This document shows, piece after piece, positions 8,902 to 17,805 of a stretch of 64,000 bases of DNA. Source of the stretch: Candidatus Dadabacteria bacterium (GTDB taxonomy: Bacteria; Desulfobacterota_D; UBA1144; Nemesobacterales; Nemesobacteraceae); contig VXNX01000009.1 in the NCBI GenBank assembly GCA_009840385.1, positions 37,585 through 101,584 of the forward strand, given 5' to 3'. Position numbers and translations under genes: made by a program. Positions within the stretch are counted from its first letter, which is position 1. Each line of letters starts with the position of its first letter. Under the pieces are notes generated by a model. That model did not search any database. It had not been told where the DNA came from and was given only the letters and a program-made list of their open reading frames with translations.

Positions 8902-10461
8902 ATGTCCGAGAATTTTTCGATCGAAAAGGAACTTTCAGAAAAACATCAGCTCAAAAATCCTTCCGGCGTATATTACAACCTCCCTGTTTCCAAACTCTAC
9001 GAAGAGGCAATTAAAAGAGATGAAGGACACATCGGCGAGAGCGGAACTTTTGTAGGCTTTACTTCTCCCCACACAGGAAGATCTCCTAAGGACAGGTTTG
9101 TGGTAAAGGAACCTTCTACGGAAAAGGATATAGACTGGGGAGCGGTAAACCAGCCTGTATCGCCCGAGGTATTTGATCACTTTTACGAAAAAGTGATGAA
9201 TTATTTCGAAGGGAAGGACGTTTTCGTAAGAGACCTGCAGGTCTGCGCCCATCCCGACTATAGAACAAATGTCAGGGTGATAAATGAATTCGCTTGGCAT
9301 AATCTTTTTGTAAACAACCTTTTCATAAGGCCGGACGCTTCGGAACTTCCGCACGAGGAAGTGGGTTTCACCGTCATCTCGGCCCCGGGCTTCAAGGCAG
9401 ATGATCCTGAGAGCTACGGTCTTAACAGTGAGACGTTTATATTTCTTAACCTGAGCCGGAGGATTGCTCTTATCGGGGGAACGCGCTATGCCGGAGAAAT
9501 GAAGAAATCGGTTTTTGCCGCAATGAATTTTCTTCTGCCGGAAAAAGACGTTTTTCCAATGCACTGTTCAGCAAACATCGGAGAAGATGGAAATGTGGCG
9601 CTTTTCTTTGGACTGTCGGGAACCGGCAAGACCACGCTTTCCGCCGACCCTGAAAGAGCGCTTATCGGAGATGATGAGCACGGCTGGTTTGATGAAGGAG
9701 TTTTTAATTTTGAAGGTGGGTGTTACGCAAAAACCATAAAACTTAGCCCGACCACTGAGCCCGAAATTTATCGGGCAGCGCTTAATTTCGGTTCGGTTCT
9801 GGAAAATGTTGATCTTGATCTGGAGACGGGAAAGATAGATTTTGACAGTGATAGGCATACGGAAAATACTCGCGGAGCCTATCAGATTGATATGCTTGAG
9901 AATATCGTTCCTGAGGGAGTAGGAAGCATTCCGAAAAGTATTTTCATGCTGACCTATGACGCTTTCGGAGTCCTGCCCCCGATATCGAAACTCGATCCCG
10001 ATCAGGCCATGCGTTATTTCCTTCTCGGATACACGGCGAAAGTTGCTGGTACGGAGAGGGGGGTAAGCAAACCTCAGGCAACTTTCAGTTCATGTTTCGG
10101 GTCTCCTTTTCTTCCAAGGCCTCCGAAGTTCTACGGCAGAATGCTGAAAGAAAGAATGGAGAAGCACGAGGTAAGTGTTTGGCTGCTTAATACCGGTATT
10201 TCCGGTGGGCCTTTCGGAGTCGGTAAAAGAATGCCTCTCCCGTCCACAAGAGCTCTTGTTAGCGCTGCTGTAAACGGTTCGCTTGACGATAAGGAGTTTG
10301 TCAAAATTCCCATACTTGATTTGTCCGTACCGGTTGAGTGTCCAGGAGTTGATTCAACCCTCCTTCAGCCCAGGCTTTCATGGGATGATCCGGAAGAGTA
10401 TGACCGCAAGGCCAATGCACTGTCGGATCTTTTCAAAGAGGAGTACGAAAAATATCTCTAG
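8902..10461 (+). CDS. pckA: Phosphoenolpyruvate carboxykinase (ATP)
   Basis: This gluconeogenic enzyme converts oxaloacetate and ATP to phosphoenolpyruvate, ADP and CO2. The P-loop GLSGTGKTT lies near residues 237-245, followed by the metal- and substrate-binding DPERALIGDDEHGW region. TNVRVINEFAWH is a family landmark. A GGAGG ribosome site at 8889-8893 fixes the ATG at 8902; the TTG upstream overlaps that site. The 519-residue length is normal. A weak promoter-like pair lies near 8786-8813. It is a single gene ahead of the tRNA pair, which runs the opposite way. Confidence 0.97.
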   Translation: MSENFSIEKELSEKHQLKNPSGVYYNLPVSKLYEEAIKRDEGHIGESGTFVGFTSPHTGRSPKDRFVVKEPSTEKDIDWGAVNQPVSPEVFDHFYEKVMNYFEGKDVFVRDLQVCAHPDYRTNVRVINEFAWHNLFVNNLFIRPDASELPHEEVGFTVISAPGFKADDPESYGLNSETFIFLNLSRRIALIGGTRYAGEMKKSVFAAMNFLLPEKDVFPMHCSANIGEDGNVALFFGLSGTGKTTLSADPERALIGDDEHGWFDEGVFNFEGGCYAKTIKLSPTTEPEIYRAALNFGSVLENVDLDLETGKIDFDSDRHTENTRGAYQIDMLENIVPEGVGSIPKSIFMLTYDAFGVLPPISKLDPDQAMRYFLLGYTAKVAGTERGVSKPQATFSSCFGSPFLPRPPKFYGRMLKERMEKHEVSVWLLNTGISGGPFGVGKRMPLPSTRALVSAAVNGSLDDKEFVKIPILDLSVPVECPGVDSTLLQPRLSWDDPEEYDRKANALSDLFKEEYEKYL

Positions 10462-10631
10462 GGTCAGCGGGCAATCTCAACCCCCGTTGCTTTATTTTCG
10501 ACTCAACTCGATGAATTAGAGTAGCACTTCACACTCTTGATAACAGAATTACCTTATAGAAACTACTTGAGTAGTGGGCTCTAGCCGATTGCTTTCATTA
10601 TGTTTTTTAATCGCCAGCGGGGATTTTTTTC

Positions 10632-10709
10632 TGGCGTCCCCGAGGGGATTTGAACCCCTGTTACCGGCGTGAAAGGCCGATGTCCTAGGCCTGACTAGAC
10701 GACGGGGAC
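10632..10709 (-). tRNA. tRNA-Glu (UUC)
   Basis: The minus strand folds as a complete cloverleaf with a GTCCCCG / CGGGGAC acceptor stem. The anticodon loop is CTTTCAC, giving anticodon TTC, and the T-loop is TTCAAAT. The 3' CCA is encoded at 10634-10632. It lies ten bases after the tRNA-Lys gene and is co-transcribed with it. The 170 bases between it and pckA hold no gene that I can see. Confidence 0.95.
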
Positions 10710-10719
10710 GGCGAAAAGA

Positions 10720-10792
10720 TGAGCCGTACAGGATTCGAACCTGTGACCCACTGCTTAAAAGGCAGTTGCTCTACCAGCTGAGCTAACGGCTC
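10720..10792 (-). tRNA. tRNA-Lys (UUU)
   Basis: The cloverleaf on the minus strand has a GAGCCGT / ACGGCTC acceptor stem, the anticodon loop CTTTTAA (anticodon TTT) and the T-loop TTCGAAT. Unlike the adjacent tRNA-Glu, the bases after the discriminator A are TCT, so CCA is not encoded and must be added by the CCA enzyme. It is the first gene of the two-tRNA unit. Confidence 0.95.
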
Positions 10793-10804
10793 AGAAGATG
10801 CCGT

Positions 10805-10832
10805 ATTATATCACGAGCCCCTTTCATGTCAA
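10805..10832 (-). promoter_or_regulatory. Consensus sigma-70 promoter for the tRNA-Lys/tRNA-Glu unit
   Basis: On the minus strand, a perfect TTGACA (10832-10827) is followed after 16 bp by a perfect TATAAT (10810-10805). Transcription would start a few bases before the tRNA-Lys 5' end at 10792. This is the strongest promoter match in the window. Confidence 0.85.
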
Positions 10833-10915
10833 AAAATCACCGTTGTCCTGATAGAAGGTACAAAATCATGTAAACTCCCCTTCTTTACTCTCTTTTTTTC
10901 AGGTCAGCGTTTAAG

Positions 10916-12082
10916 ATGCTTCTCCTACAAAAGTACAGAGATTTCTCCTTGGTTACTTTGGGGAACTTTTTCTTTTTCTGCAATTTCTCCTCTTTTTTCC
11001 TGCTTCCGCTTTTCATAAGGGATATTGGAGGCGACGAGGCTCTTATAGGGTACGTCATGGGAACTTTCGGCATAACTTCAATAGGAGCCATTCCCTTTGC
11101 GGCTTTTCTGATAGATCACTACGGGCGAAGGAGATTCATGCTTGCGGGTTCCTCTTTGATGTTCCTGATTTCCCTTCTCTATATCTTTATACCGGATGTC
11201 GACGTGAAAATATTTATCCTGAGACTTATGCAGGGAGTTGCCTTCGCTTTTTTCTTTACCTCTGCCGCTACTGCGGTCTCCGATTATGTTCCCAGCGAAA
11301 TAAGGGCTTACGGACTCGGCCTTTTCGGTGCCTTCACGATAGCTTCTTACTCCGTTGGACCTCCTTTAGGAGAACTGGTGATTGAAAGGTTCAGCTACCC
11401 GGTCTTTTTTCTCTATACTTCCCTGTTCAGCTTGCTTGCCTTTATTTTTTGTTTTTTCGCGCGGGAGGGGAGTTTTACTGTATCCAAAAGATCCGTTTTC
11501 AGCGGATTTTTTAACGTCGTCTTCTCCGAGAGGTTCAGGGTGCTTCTGCTGACCAACCTTATAATCGCCGTTGGGCTTGGAAGCATGCTCAATTTTTTCT
11601 CTGTTTTTCTTAAAGAAAGTGGAATTAGCGCGCGGAGTTTTTTTCTTACCTATTCCATAACCGTGATATTAATCAGGGTTCTTGGGGGAAAGCTCCCGGA
11701 TATTGTTGAGAGGAGGAAAATAGCCCTGCCTTCAATGTTTATCATGGTTTTGTCTCTGCTCATGATTTTTTCCATAAACTCGACCTTGAGTGCCGTTTTA
11801 GTTTCCTTCGTCTTCAGTATTGGTTACGGGATTCTCTATCCCACTATAAGTGCGATGATTATCGACAGGGCCTTTGATGATGAGAGGGGAACAGCCATGG
11901 GCGCATTTAATATGTCGTTTAGCATCGGGATAAACTTTTTCGCCTTCGGCCTCGGGATCATAGCGCGCGATTACGGTTTTCGCAATATGTATTCCGCAGT
12001 GGGAATATTCTTGCTTGCCGGGTGCATTATCTTCACCTATAAATATTTCATAAGTGCGGGGAGGGCAAAACGGCTTTCATGA
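10916..12082 (+). CDS. Major facilitator superfamily transporter
   Basis: This is a 388-residue inner-membrane transporter with about twelve hydrophobic helices. The MFS motif-A loop DHYGRRR lies between helices 2 and 3. It has no tail or extra domain. The substrate cannot be told from the sequence; drug or small-metabolite efflux is a reasonable default. It heads an operon: its stop overlaps the trmI start in ATGA, and trmI, rsmG, mtnP and a PfkB kinase follow with similar overlaps. Confidence 0.88.
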   Translation: MLLLQKYRDFSLVTLGNFFFFCNFSSFFLLPLFIRDIGGDEALIGYVMGTFGITSIGAIPFAAFLIDHYGRRRFMLAGSSLMFLISLLYIFIPDVDVKIFILRLMQGVAFAFFFTSAATAVSDYVPSEIRAYGLGLFGAFTIASYSVGPPLGELVIERFSYPVFFLYTSLFSLLAFIFCFFAREGSFTVSKRSVFSGFFNVVFSERFRVLLLTNLIIAVGLGSMLNFFSVFLKESGISARSFFLTYSITVILIRVLGGKLPDIVERRKIALPSMFIMVLSLLMIFSINSTLSAVLVSFVFSIGYGILYPTISAMIIDRAFDDERGTAMGAFNMSFSIGINFFAFGLGIIARDYGFRNMYSAVGIFLLAGCIIFTYKYFISAGRAKRLS

Positions 12083-12870
12083 AAATAAGATCCGGTGACA
12101 CGATTCTTCTCGTTTCTCCCGACAACAAAAGCTTCATGGTAGTGGTGGAAGAGGGCAAATCCTTCAGTTCCCACATGGGGATACTTGATCTTTCATCCGC
12201 GCTTGGGAAAAAATGGGGAGAGACTATAGTCTCGAGTCTCGGAAATGATTTTGTGCTTCTTTCTCCGACCGTTGAACAGAAGATTATGAAGGTGAGGAGG
12301 GCCACGCAGATTGTTTACCCTAAGGACGCGGCGCTGATTCTCTTTAAAACGGACGTAAAAGCGGGAACTAGGGTTGTTGAAGCCGCGACCGGCTCGGGAG
12401 CTCTTACCATCGCGCTTGCGAATTCAGTTGCTCCCTCCGGAAAAGTCTATACGTACGAGAGAAGAGAACAGTTCATGAATAACGCCAGAGACAACGTGCG
12501 ACGGGCGGGACTTTCAGGGTACGTGGAATTTAACTGCGGCGATGCCAGAGAGGGCTTTAAGGAAAGGGATGTCGACGTCGCGATACTCGACCTTCCTTCC
12601 CCGTGGTACGGAATTCCAGCGTCCTACGAAGCCCTTGCCTCAGGGGGGAGGATCGCGAGTATTTCCCCGACCTACAACCAGGTGGAAAGAACCGCGGAAG
12701 TACTTGAGGAGACGGGATTTGTCAGAATTGAAACCGTAGAGCTTATAATGAGAAACTACCAGGTAAAAACGGGAAAGACCCGCCCGGATAACAGGACCGT
12801 GGCGCACACGGGGTTTCTTACCTTCGCTTTTAAAGCGGCAAGCGATGCTGCCAACCGCGAGTCAAAATGA
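12079..12870 (+). CDS. trmI: tRNA (adenine-58-N1)-methyltransferase, TrmI type
   Basis: This enzyme uses S-adenosylmethionine to make m1A58 in the tRNA T-loop. A small N-terminal beta domain precedes the family linker RRATQIVYPKDA and then a Rossmann methyltransferase domain with motif I VVEAATGSGALT. ILDLPSPW corresponds to the catalytic motif IV region. The length (263 residues) is normal. Start and stop overlap both neighbours by four bases (ATGA), so translation is coupled. Confidence 0.93.
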   Translation: MKIRSGDTILLVSPDNKSFMVVVEEGKSFSSHMGILDLSSALGKKWGETIVSSLGNDFVLLSPTVEQKIMKVRRATQIVYPKDAALILFKTDVKAGTRVVEAATGSGALTIALANSVAPSGKVYTYERREQFMNNARDNVRRAGLSGYVEFNCGDAREGFKERDVDVAILDLPSPWYGIPASYEALASGGRIASISPTYNQVERTAEVLEETGFVRIETVELIMRNYQVKTGKTRPDNRTVAHTGFLTFAFKAASDAANRESK

Positions 12871-13529
12871 CTAATGAACAACTCCTCAGGGAGGGAGCGC
12901 GACGAATAGGTGTAAAGAATCTCAGGACAGATCTTTTACTCTCTTACATCGATCTCCTGCGCAAGTGGGGGAAACGTATAAACCTCAGCTCTGTTCTCAG
13001 TGACCGGGAAATTATAATCAAGCATCTTCTCGACTCCCTTACCGTGGCTGAATTCATACCTTCGGGTTCAAGGGTGCTTGACATAGGCACGGGTGCCGGG
13101 CTTCCCGGAATCCCGCTCTATATTTACGATGCTTCTCTGAGTGTCACTCTTGTAGAATCAGTGGGAAAAAAAGTCGCTTTTCTAAAGGAGATAAAAAGGT
13201 CTCTGGGACTTTCAGGTATCGATATTCATAACGTCAGGGCAGAGGAACTGAGCGAGGGTATGAGGGGGCGTTTTGACCGGGTGACCTCTCGGGCGGTTGG
13301 AAGCGTGAATACTGTCGTTGCTCTCGGCACTCCTTATCTGGATATCGGAGGGGAGATGGTTATAATGAAGGGGCCTCGGGGGAAAAAAGAGTGGGAAGAT
13401 TACGCGAGCCGGCATCCGGATGATATGGAACTTCTTCTCACAAAAGAGCTCAAGCTGCCTTTTTCAGGTGAAAACAGGGTGATCATTCTAGCAAAACCGG
13501 TGCATCGCCAGATGGAGACTGAAGTTTGA
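12867..13529 (+). CDS. rsmG: 16S rRNA (guanine-527-N7)-methyltransferase
   Basis: RsmG (GidB) methylates G527 of 16S rRNA. The 220-residue protein shows the SAM-binding VLDIGTGAGLPGIPL motif, the preceding KHLLDSL helix, and SRAVGSVNTVV followed by GGEMVIMKG, all typical of the family. It lies inside the MFS-trmI-rsmG-mtnP-pfkB operon. It does not sit beside mnmG, parA or parB, which is its frequent neighbourhood near the replication origin. Confidence 0.95.
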   Translation: MTNEQLLREGARRIGVKNLRTDLLLSYIDLLRKWGKRINLSSVLSDREIIIKHLLDSLTVAEFIPSGSRVLDIGTGAGLPGIPLYIYDASLSVTLVESVGKKVAFLKEIKRSLGLSGIDIHNVRAEELSEGMRGRFDRVTSRAVGSVNTVVALGTPYLDIGGEMVIMKGPRGKKEWEDYASRHPDDMELLLTKELKLPFSGENRVIILAKPVHRQMETEV

Positions 13530-14380
13530 AAACCGTAGGAGTAATAGGCGGAAGCGGCCTTTATGAAATGGAAGGGCTCTCTGGCGTTAAAAGCGTTTCC
13601 ATAGAAACTCCGTGGGGCAACCCCTCCTCAAATCTCGTTACGGGAACTCTTGGAGAAACCCGCATGGTTTTTCTCCCGAGACACGGAGCGGGGCACACTA
13701 TATCTCCATCAGAGATAAATTTCCGGGCAAACATATACGCGATGAAAACTATGGGAGTGGAGTGGATTATCTCCGTAAGCGCCGTGGGAAGCATGAAAGA
13801 GGAAATAGAGCCTGGGCACATATTGATCCCTGACCAGTTCATTGATAACACAAAAGGGCGGCCTTCCACCTTCTTTGACGGTGACTTGGTAGCGCACGTT
13901 TCGATGGCCGAGCCTGTATGCTCTGTCCTCTCCAGTTGTATTAAAGAGGCATCAATTGGATTTGCCGGGACCGTTCACTCGGGAGGAACTTATATCTGTA
14001 TAGAGGGCCCCCAGTTCTCTACCAGGGCGGAGAGTCATCTTTACAGAGAATGGGGAGCAAGCGTGATAGGGATGACTGCCATGCCGGAAGCAAGACTCGC
14101 GAGGGAAGCCGAGATTTGCTATTCCGTAATAGCTCTTAGCACCGATTATGATTGCTGGAACGAAGATCACGACGACGTTAAGGTTTCAGACATAATAGAA
14201 ATCATGAACAAAAATGTCGATGCGGCAAAAAAGATATTGGCCGCCGTAGTCCAGACTATCCCGGAAAAAAGGGAATGCCCCTGTGTCGGTGCCCTCGGTT
14301 GCTCCATAATAACGTCTCCGGAGCATGTAAGTGAAGAAACTAGAAAGATGCTTGGGCCTATTATAAAAAAATACATGTAG
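13526..14380 (+). CDS. mtnP: S-methyl-5'-thioadenosine phosphorylase
   Basis: This purine-nucleoside-phosphorylase-fold enzyme splits methylthioadenosine to adenine and methylthioribose 1-phosphate. It shows the N-terminal IGGSGLY phosphate loop, PRHGAGH, CIEGPQFSTRAE and the specificity segment GMTAMPEARLAREA. The start is TTG, overlapping the rsmG stop as TTGA. The other salvage enzymes (MtnA, MtnB and so on) are not in this window; the next gene is a PfkB-family kinase. Confidence 0.95.
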   Translation: MKTVGVIGGSGLYEMEGLSGVKSVSIETPWGNPSSNLVTGTLGETRMVFLPRHGAGHTISPSEINFRANIYAMKTMGVEWIISVSAVGSMKEEIEPGHILIPDQFIDNTKGRPSTFFDGDLVAHVSMAEPVCSVLSSCIKEASIGFAGTVHSGGTYICIEGPQFSTRAESHLYREWGASVIGMTAMPEARLAREAEICYSVIALSTDYDCWNEDHDDVKVSDIIEIMNKNVDAAKKILAAVVQTIPEKRECPCVGALGCSIITSPEHVSEETRKMLGPIIKKYM

Positions 14381-14388
14381 AGGTACAG

Positions 14389-15291
14389 ATGAGCATTGTA
14401 GTCGTAGGATCAGTAGGTATTGACACCATAGAAACCCCTTTCGGAAGAGAAGAGGACGTTCTTGGGGGATCCGCTTGTTATTTCTCTCTGGCGGCCCGTA
14501 ATTTTACGGATGTTCATATGGTTTCCTCCGTCGGAGAAGACTTTCCTCCAGCCTATTCCGAACTGCTTCGCTCAAGGGGCATTGATACGGAGGGAATAGC
14601 GATCAGTGCCGGAGAAACCTTCAGATGGGAAGGCAGATACGACTATGACATGAAGGATCCCGAAACTGTCTCCGTCATCCTTGGCGTTCTGGGATCATTT
14701 GACCCCGTGGTTCCCAAAAAATCCAGAGATGCAGACTATCTTTTCTTAGCCAACACGGACCCTGAAATCCAGATCAAGGTCCTCGAGCAGGTAACCTCAC
14801 CCCGAGTTGTGGCCTGCGACACCATGAACTTCTGGATAGATAACAAACTGGAGGAACTAAAGGCACTCCTCGGCAGAGTCAACATTCTCATAATAAACGA
14901 TTCCGAGGCAAGACAGCTATCCGAAGAACCATTGATGGCCAGAGCGGCAAGAAAGATAATGGACATGGGACCGGAGTTTCTGATTGTGAAAAGGGGGGAA
15001 TACGGAGCCTTGCTTTTTTCTCGGGAAGACCTGTTTTTTGCCCCAAGCTACATGCTTGAGCAAGTGCTTGACCCGACGGGAGCGGGAGACACTTTTGCCG
15101 GAGGATTCATGGGCTACGTTGCGTCCCGGGATGGAGACCTTGACTTCGCCGGTTTTAAAAAAGCAGTGGCCTACGGAAGTGTGCTGGCTTCATTTACGGT
15201 TGAGGATTTCAGCGTAAGGCGTCTCGGTTCGCTTGAGAAAGAGGAAATAGAGCAAAGATACGTAGAGTTTCTTAGACTCTCGACCATGTAG
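14389..15291 (+). CDS. PfkB-family sugar/nucleoside kinase
   Basis: This is a 300-residue ribokinase-fold kinase. It has the N-terminal GGSACYFSLAA substrate motif and the C-terminal PfkB signature DPTGAGDTFAGGF with the catalytic Asp. The substrate cannot be assigned; ribose, adenosine or a purine-linked sugar fit its place eight bases after mtnP. It is the last gene of the operon and ends nine bases from the converging DUF1844 gene. No terminator is visible in that gap. Confidence 0.88.
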   Translation: MSIVVVGSVGIDTIETPFGREEDVLGGSACYFSLAARNFTDVHMVSSVGEDFPPAYSELLRSRGIDTEGIAISAGETFRWEGRYDYDMKDPETVSVILGVLGSFDPVVPKKSRDADYLFLANTDPEIQIKVLEQVTSPRVVACDTMNFWIDNKLEELKALLGRVNILIINDSEARQLSEEPLMARAARKIMDMGPEFLIVKRGEYGALLFSREDLFFAPSYMLEQVLDPTGAGDTFAGGFMGYVASRDGDLDFAGFKKAVAYGSVLASFTVEDFSVRRLGSLEKEEIEQRYVEFLRLSTM

Positions 15292-15300
15292 AAGAGAAAA

Positions 15301-15564
15301 TCAGCTTAGGGACTTTACGTACTTCATGCGGATGTTGTAAATCATGTCGTCGAGAAGCTGCTTTTCCTCTTCTGTAAGATTCCCCTCGGTTTTTTCCGCG
15401 AGTATCTCGAGTATGGTTATGGTGTGCTTGGCTGCGGGAATATTAACTTCTCTTTTTTTTGAGTGTGGATCGGGAATTTCTCCCAAGTGAATAAGGGCCG
15501 AGGCGTTTAACGAAAGAATAAACCCCGAAAAATCCATTTTCAATTCTTCTTTTTCGCCGCTCAC
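15301..15564 (-). CDS. DUF1844 family protein
   Basis: This 87-residue acidic protein matches the DUF1844 family. The landmarks are DFSGFILSLNASAL, HLGEIPDP, and a helical C-terminus with TITILEILAEKTEGNLT. The biochemical function is unknown in the literature I know. It is transcribed from the minus strand, 45 bases after the J-protein gene, and probably shares its transcript. Confidence 0.85.
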   Translation of the reverse strand: MSGEKEELKMDFSGFILSLNASALIHLGEIPDPHSKKREVNIPAAKHTITILEILAEKTEGNLTEEEKQLLDDMIYNIRMKYVKSLS

Positions 15565-15609
15565 GGCAGGTCACTCTCCTTACGCATAAGTGCTTGCTTA
15601 ACGAGTCAA

Positions 15610-16560
15610 TTATAGATACTGGCGAAGCTTTTTTCTAGGGTCGTAGGGATATTTCTCTTTTATCTCGCTCATAAGGTCTTCGATGTTTTTATCGGATTTC
15701 TGCGGCATTGCTATCTGAATAACTACGAACTGATCTCCCCTCTTGGCGGTTTTGGGATTTTTCACTCCCTTTTCTCTAAGTCTCATCTTTGTGCCGCTTC
15801 CGACCCCGGGAGGGATCGTAAGTTTTACCGGGCTTTCTATGGTTGGTACGTCAATCAGCGTTCCCAGGGCGGCTTCATAAACCGTCAACGGAAGATCAAT
15901 ATATATGTCGTCATTTTCCCTTTTAAAAATCGGGTGGGATAAAACCTTTATCTCGAGTATGAGATCCCCGGCCATGGAATTTAGCTGTTCGCCTTTACCC
16001 GGCAGCCTTACTTTGGATCCGGTTCTCACTCCTGCCGGAATCTTGACTGTTATTTTCTTCGTCTCGCCCTCCGGGGATTTCATCAGAAGTTCTTTTTCTC
16101 CTCCTTTTACGGCGGTTTCAAAATCAAGGGTTACGGAATGCTGGATGTTTTTCGGTCTTCTGGGCTGCTGCCGCATGCCACCAAGATCGAAAATATCTCC
16201 GAAACTTCCTCCGGCGCCACCCATACCATAGGCTCCGCCCCCTTGGGAAAAGATATCTTTGAAAATCTCGTCTATGCCTGGAAAACCCCGTGAATACTGC
16301 CTATAACTCCCGCCGGCACCCGGGTTCTGTCCGCCGAAACCTGTTGTTCCGAACATATCATAGGTTTTTTTCTTCTCCGGGTCAGAGAGAGTCTCGTAAG
16401 CGTGCTGGATTTCCTTGAATTTTTCCTCGGATTTTTTATCTCCCTGGTTCATATCAGGGTGATGTTTTCTAGCGAGGTCTCGATACGCTTTTTTTATCTG
16501 GTCCTGTGTCGCGTTTCGTGATACGCCGAGTACTGCGTAAAGGTCCTTTTCCCCATTCAT
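15610..16560 (-). CDS. cbpA: DnaJ-class co-chaperone without zinc finger (CbpA type)
   Basis: This is an Hsp70 co-chaperone. The N-terminal J domain carries the HPD tripeptide at residues 34-36, followed by a Gly-rich linker (about 70-130). Two beta-rich substrate-binding domains follow. The four CxxCxGxG repeats of DnaJ proper are absent, which places it with CbpA/DnaJ2. A dnaK gene is not nearby. A TTGAAT and TATATT pair (16617-16591, minus strand) may be its promoter. Confidence 0.92.
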   Translation of the reverse strand: MNGEKDLYAVLGVSRNATQDQIKKAYRDLARKHHPDMNQGDKKSEEKFKEIQHAYETLSDPEKKKTYDMFGTTGFGGQNPGAGGSYRQYSRGFPGIDEIFKDIFSQGGGAYGMGGAGGSFGDIFDLGGMRQQPRRPKNIQHSVTLDFETAVKGGEKELLMKSPEGETKKITVKIPAGVRTGSKVRLPGKGEQLNSMAGDLILEIKVLSHPIFKRENDDIYIDLPLTVYEAALGTLIDVPTIESPVKLTIPPGVGSGTKMRLREKGVKNPKTAKRGDQFVVIQIAMPQKSDKNIEDLMSEIKEKYPYDPRKKLRQYL

Positions 16561-16745
16561 GAAAACAAAAACTCCGGTCTCTTTATGCTCAATATAATAA
16601 TTTTACTTGAGATTCAAGGAAATTGAGCAGAATCATATTCCTAAACAAGCTTCATATGCCTGTTTGAGAAGTCGTTCGTATTCGTTGGCGGCAGATAACT
16701 GATCGGCAGCCCTTTGAGAGCTAAGAGGGTGGGTAAATCCGTCGG

Positions 16746-17792
16746 TCAGTTCTCTATTGATTCGAGTATTCTGTCCGCGATCTCGAAAAAAGCTTTTCCC
16801 GCGGCGCTTTGCGGATCGGATTCCACAATCGGGGTCCCGTTATCCCCGCCGATTCTTATCCTGGGGTCAAGTGGGATTTCTCCCAGAAACGGAACTTCGA
16901 ACCTCTCCGCCATCCGTCTTCCTCCGCCCCTGCCGAATATGTCAATTTTTCCGTCTACATCCGGCATATCGAGATAGCTCATGTTCTCAACTATGCCAAG
17001 AATGGGGATATTAAGTTTGTTAAACATCAGTATTCCCCTTCTCACGTCCACGAGAGCCACATCCTGCGGAGTAGTCACTATCACTCCTCCGCTTATTGGA
17101 GCTGTCTGCGCCAGGGAAAGCTGGGCGTCTCCGGTACCCGGGGGGAGGTCAATTACCAGGTAATCAGTTCCGCTCCACTCTACGTCTTCAATAAACTGCT
17201 TTATAGCTCCGTGAACCATGGGCCCTCTCCATATCACGGCATCCTCCTCGTTCACGAGAAACCCGATGGACATTACCTTGAGGCCGAATTTTTCTATCGG
17301 AACTATTTTGTCGTCGGCAGTCGCGCGGGGTTTTTCGCTTATTCCCATCATCAGGGGAGCGCTGGGTCCCCAGATGTCGGCATCCATAAGCCCGACTTTC
17401 TCCCTTTTTTTGGAAATTGCCAGGGAGAGATTTGTCGCTATGGTTGATTTGCCGACTCCTCCCTTGCCGCTTGCGACGGCTATATAGTACTTTATGTCGG
17501 GAAGTTTGCTTTTTTCACCGCCCGCGTCGGTGGCTATCTGCTTCTGCGGCCGAGAACCGATCTTCATCGAAAGGTCCTCGACTCCGGGTATGCCGAAGAC
17601 TGCTTTTCGGATCTCTTCCTCAATCGCGGACTGGATCTTCTTATCGGGCTTGGGAAGTACTATGGAGAGGTTTATCTTCGAGCCTTCGACAAGAATGTCC
17701 TTTACCAGACCGAAAGACACTATGTCCCGGTTAAACCCCGGATAGTTAACGCCCTTAAGAACTTTTATTATCCGTTCCCTGGTTAGTTCCAC
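16746..17792 (-). CDS. Mrp/NBP35-family ATPase, iron-sulfur carrier
   Basis: This is a P-loop scaffold/carrier for iron-sulfur cluster delivery, 348 residues with a GTG start after an AGGGGGA ribosome site. An N-terminal DUF59-like domain (about 1-90) precedes the deviant Walker A GKGGVGKST and the VIDLPPGTGD Walker B. The CxxC pair that usually follows ENMSY is missing; the sequence reads MPDVDGKIDIFG instead. Family members lacking this CxxC are known, so cluster handling may differ here. The gene lies 13 bases after a free-standing DUF59 gene. Confidence 0.93.
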   Translation of the reverse strand: MELTRERIIKVLKGVNYPGFNRDIVSFGLVKDILVEGSKINLSIVLPKPDKKIQSAIEEEIRKAVFGIPGVEDLSMKIGSRPQKQIATDAGGEKSKLPDIKYYIAVASGKGGVGKSTIATNLSLAISKKREKVGLMDADIWGPSAPLMMGISEKPRATADDKIVPIEKFGLKVMSIGFLVNEEDAVIWRGPMVHGAIKQFIEDVEWSGTDYLVIDLPPGTGDAQLSLAQTAPISGGVIVTTPQDVALVDVRRGILMFNKLNIPILGIVENMSYLDMPDVDGKIDIFGRGGGRRMAERFEVPFLGEIPLDPRIRIGGDNGTPIVESDPQSAAGKAFFEIADRILESIEN

Positions 17793-17805
17793 CGAAAAAA
17801 TCCCC

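Noticed and set aside
8935..9564. Antisense ORF of 209 codons inside pckA
   Set aside because: pckA is certain on the plus strand; the antisense frame has no ribosome site and no recognisable motif.
16561..16745. Minus-strand open frame after mrp (about 37 codons, containing AANEYERLLKQAYEACLGI)
   Set aside because: The sequence looks helical, but there is no ATG, GTG or TTG in frame and it starts inside the end of mrp. Without homologues it cannot be separated from chance.
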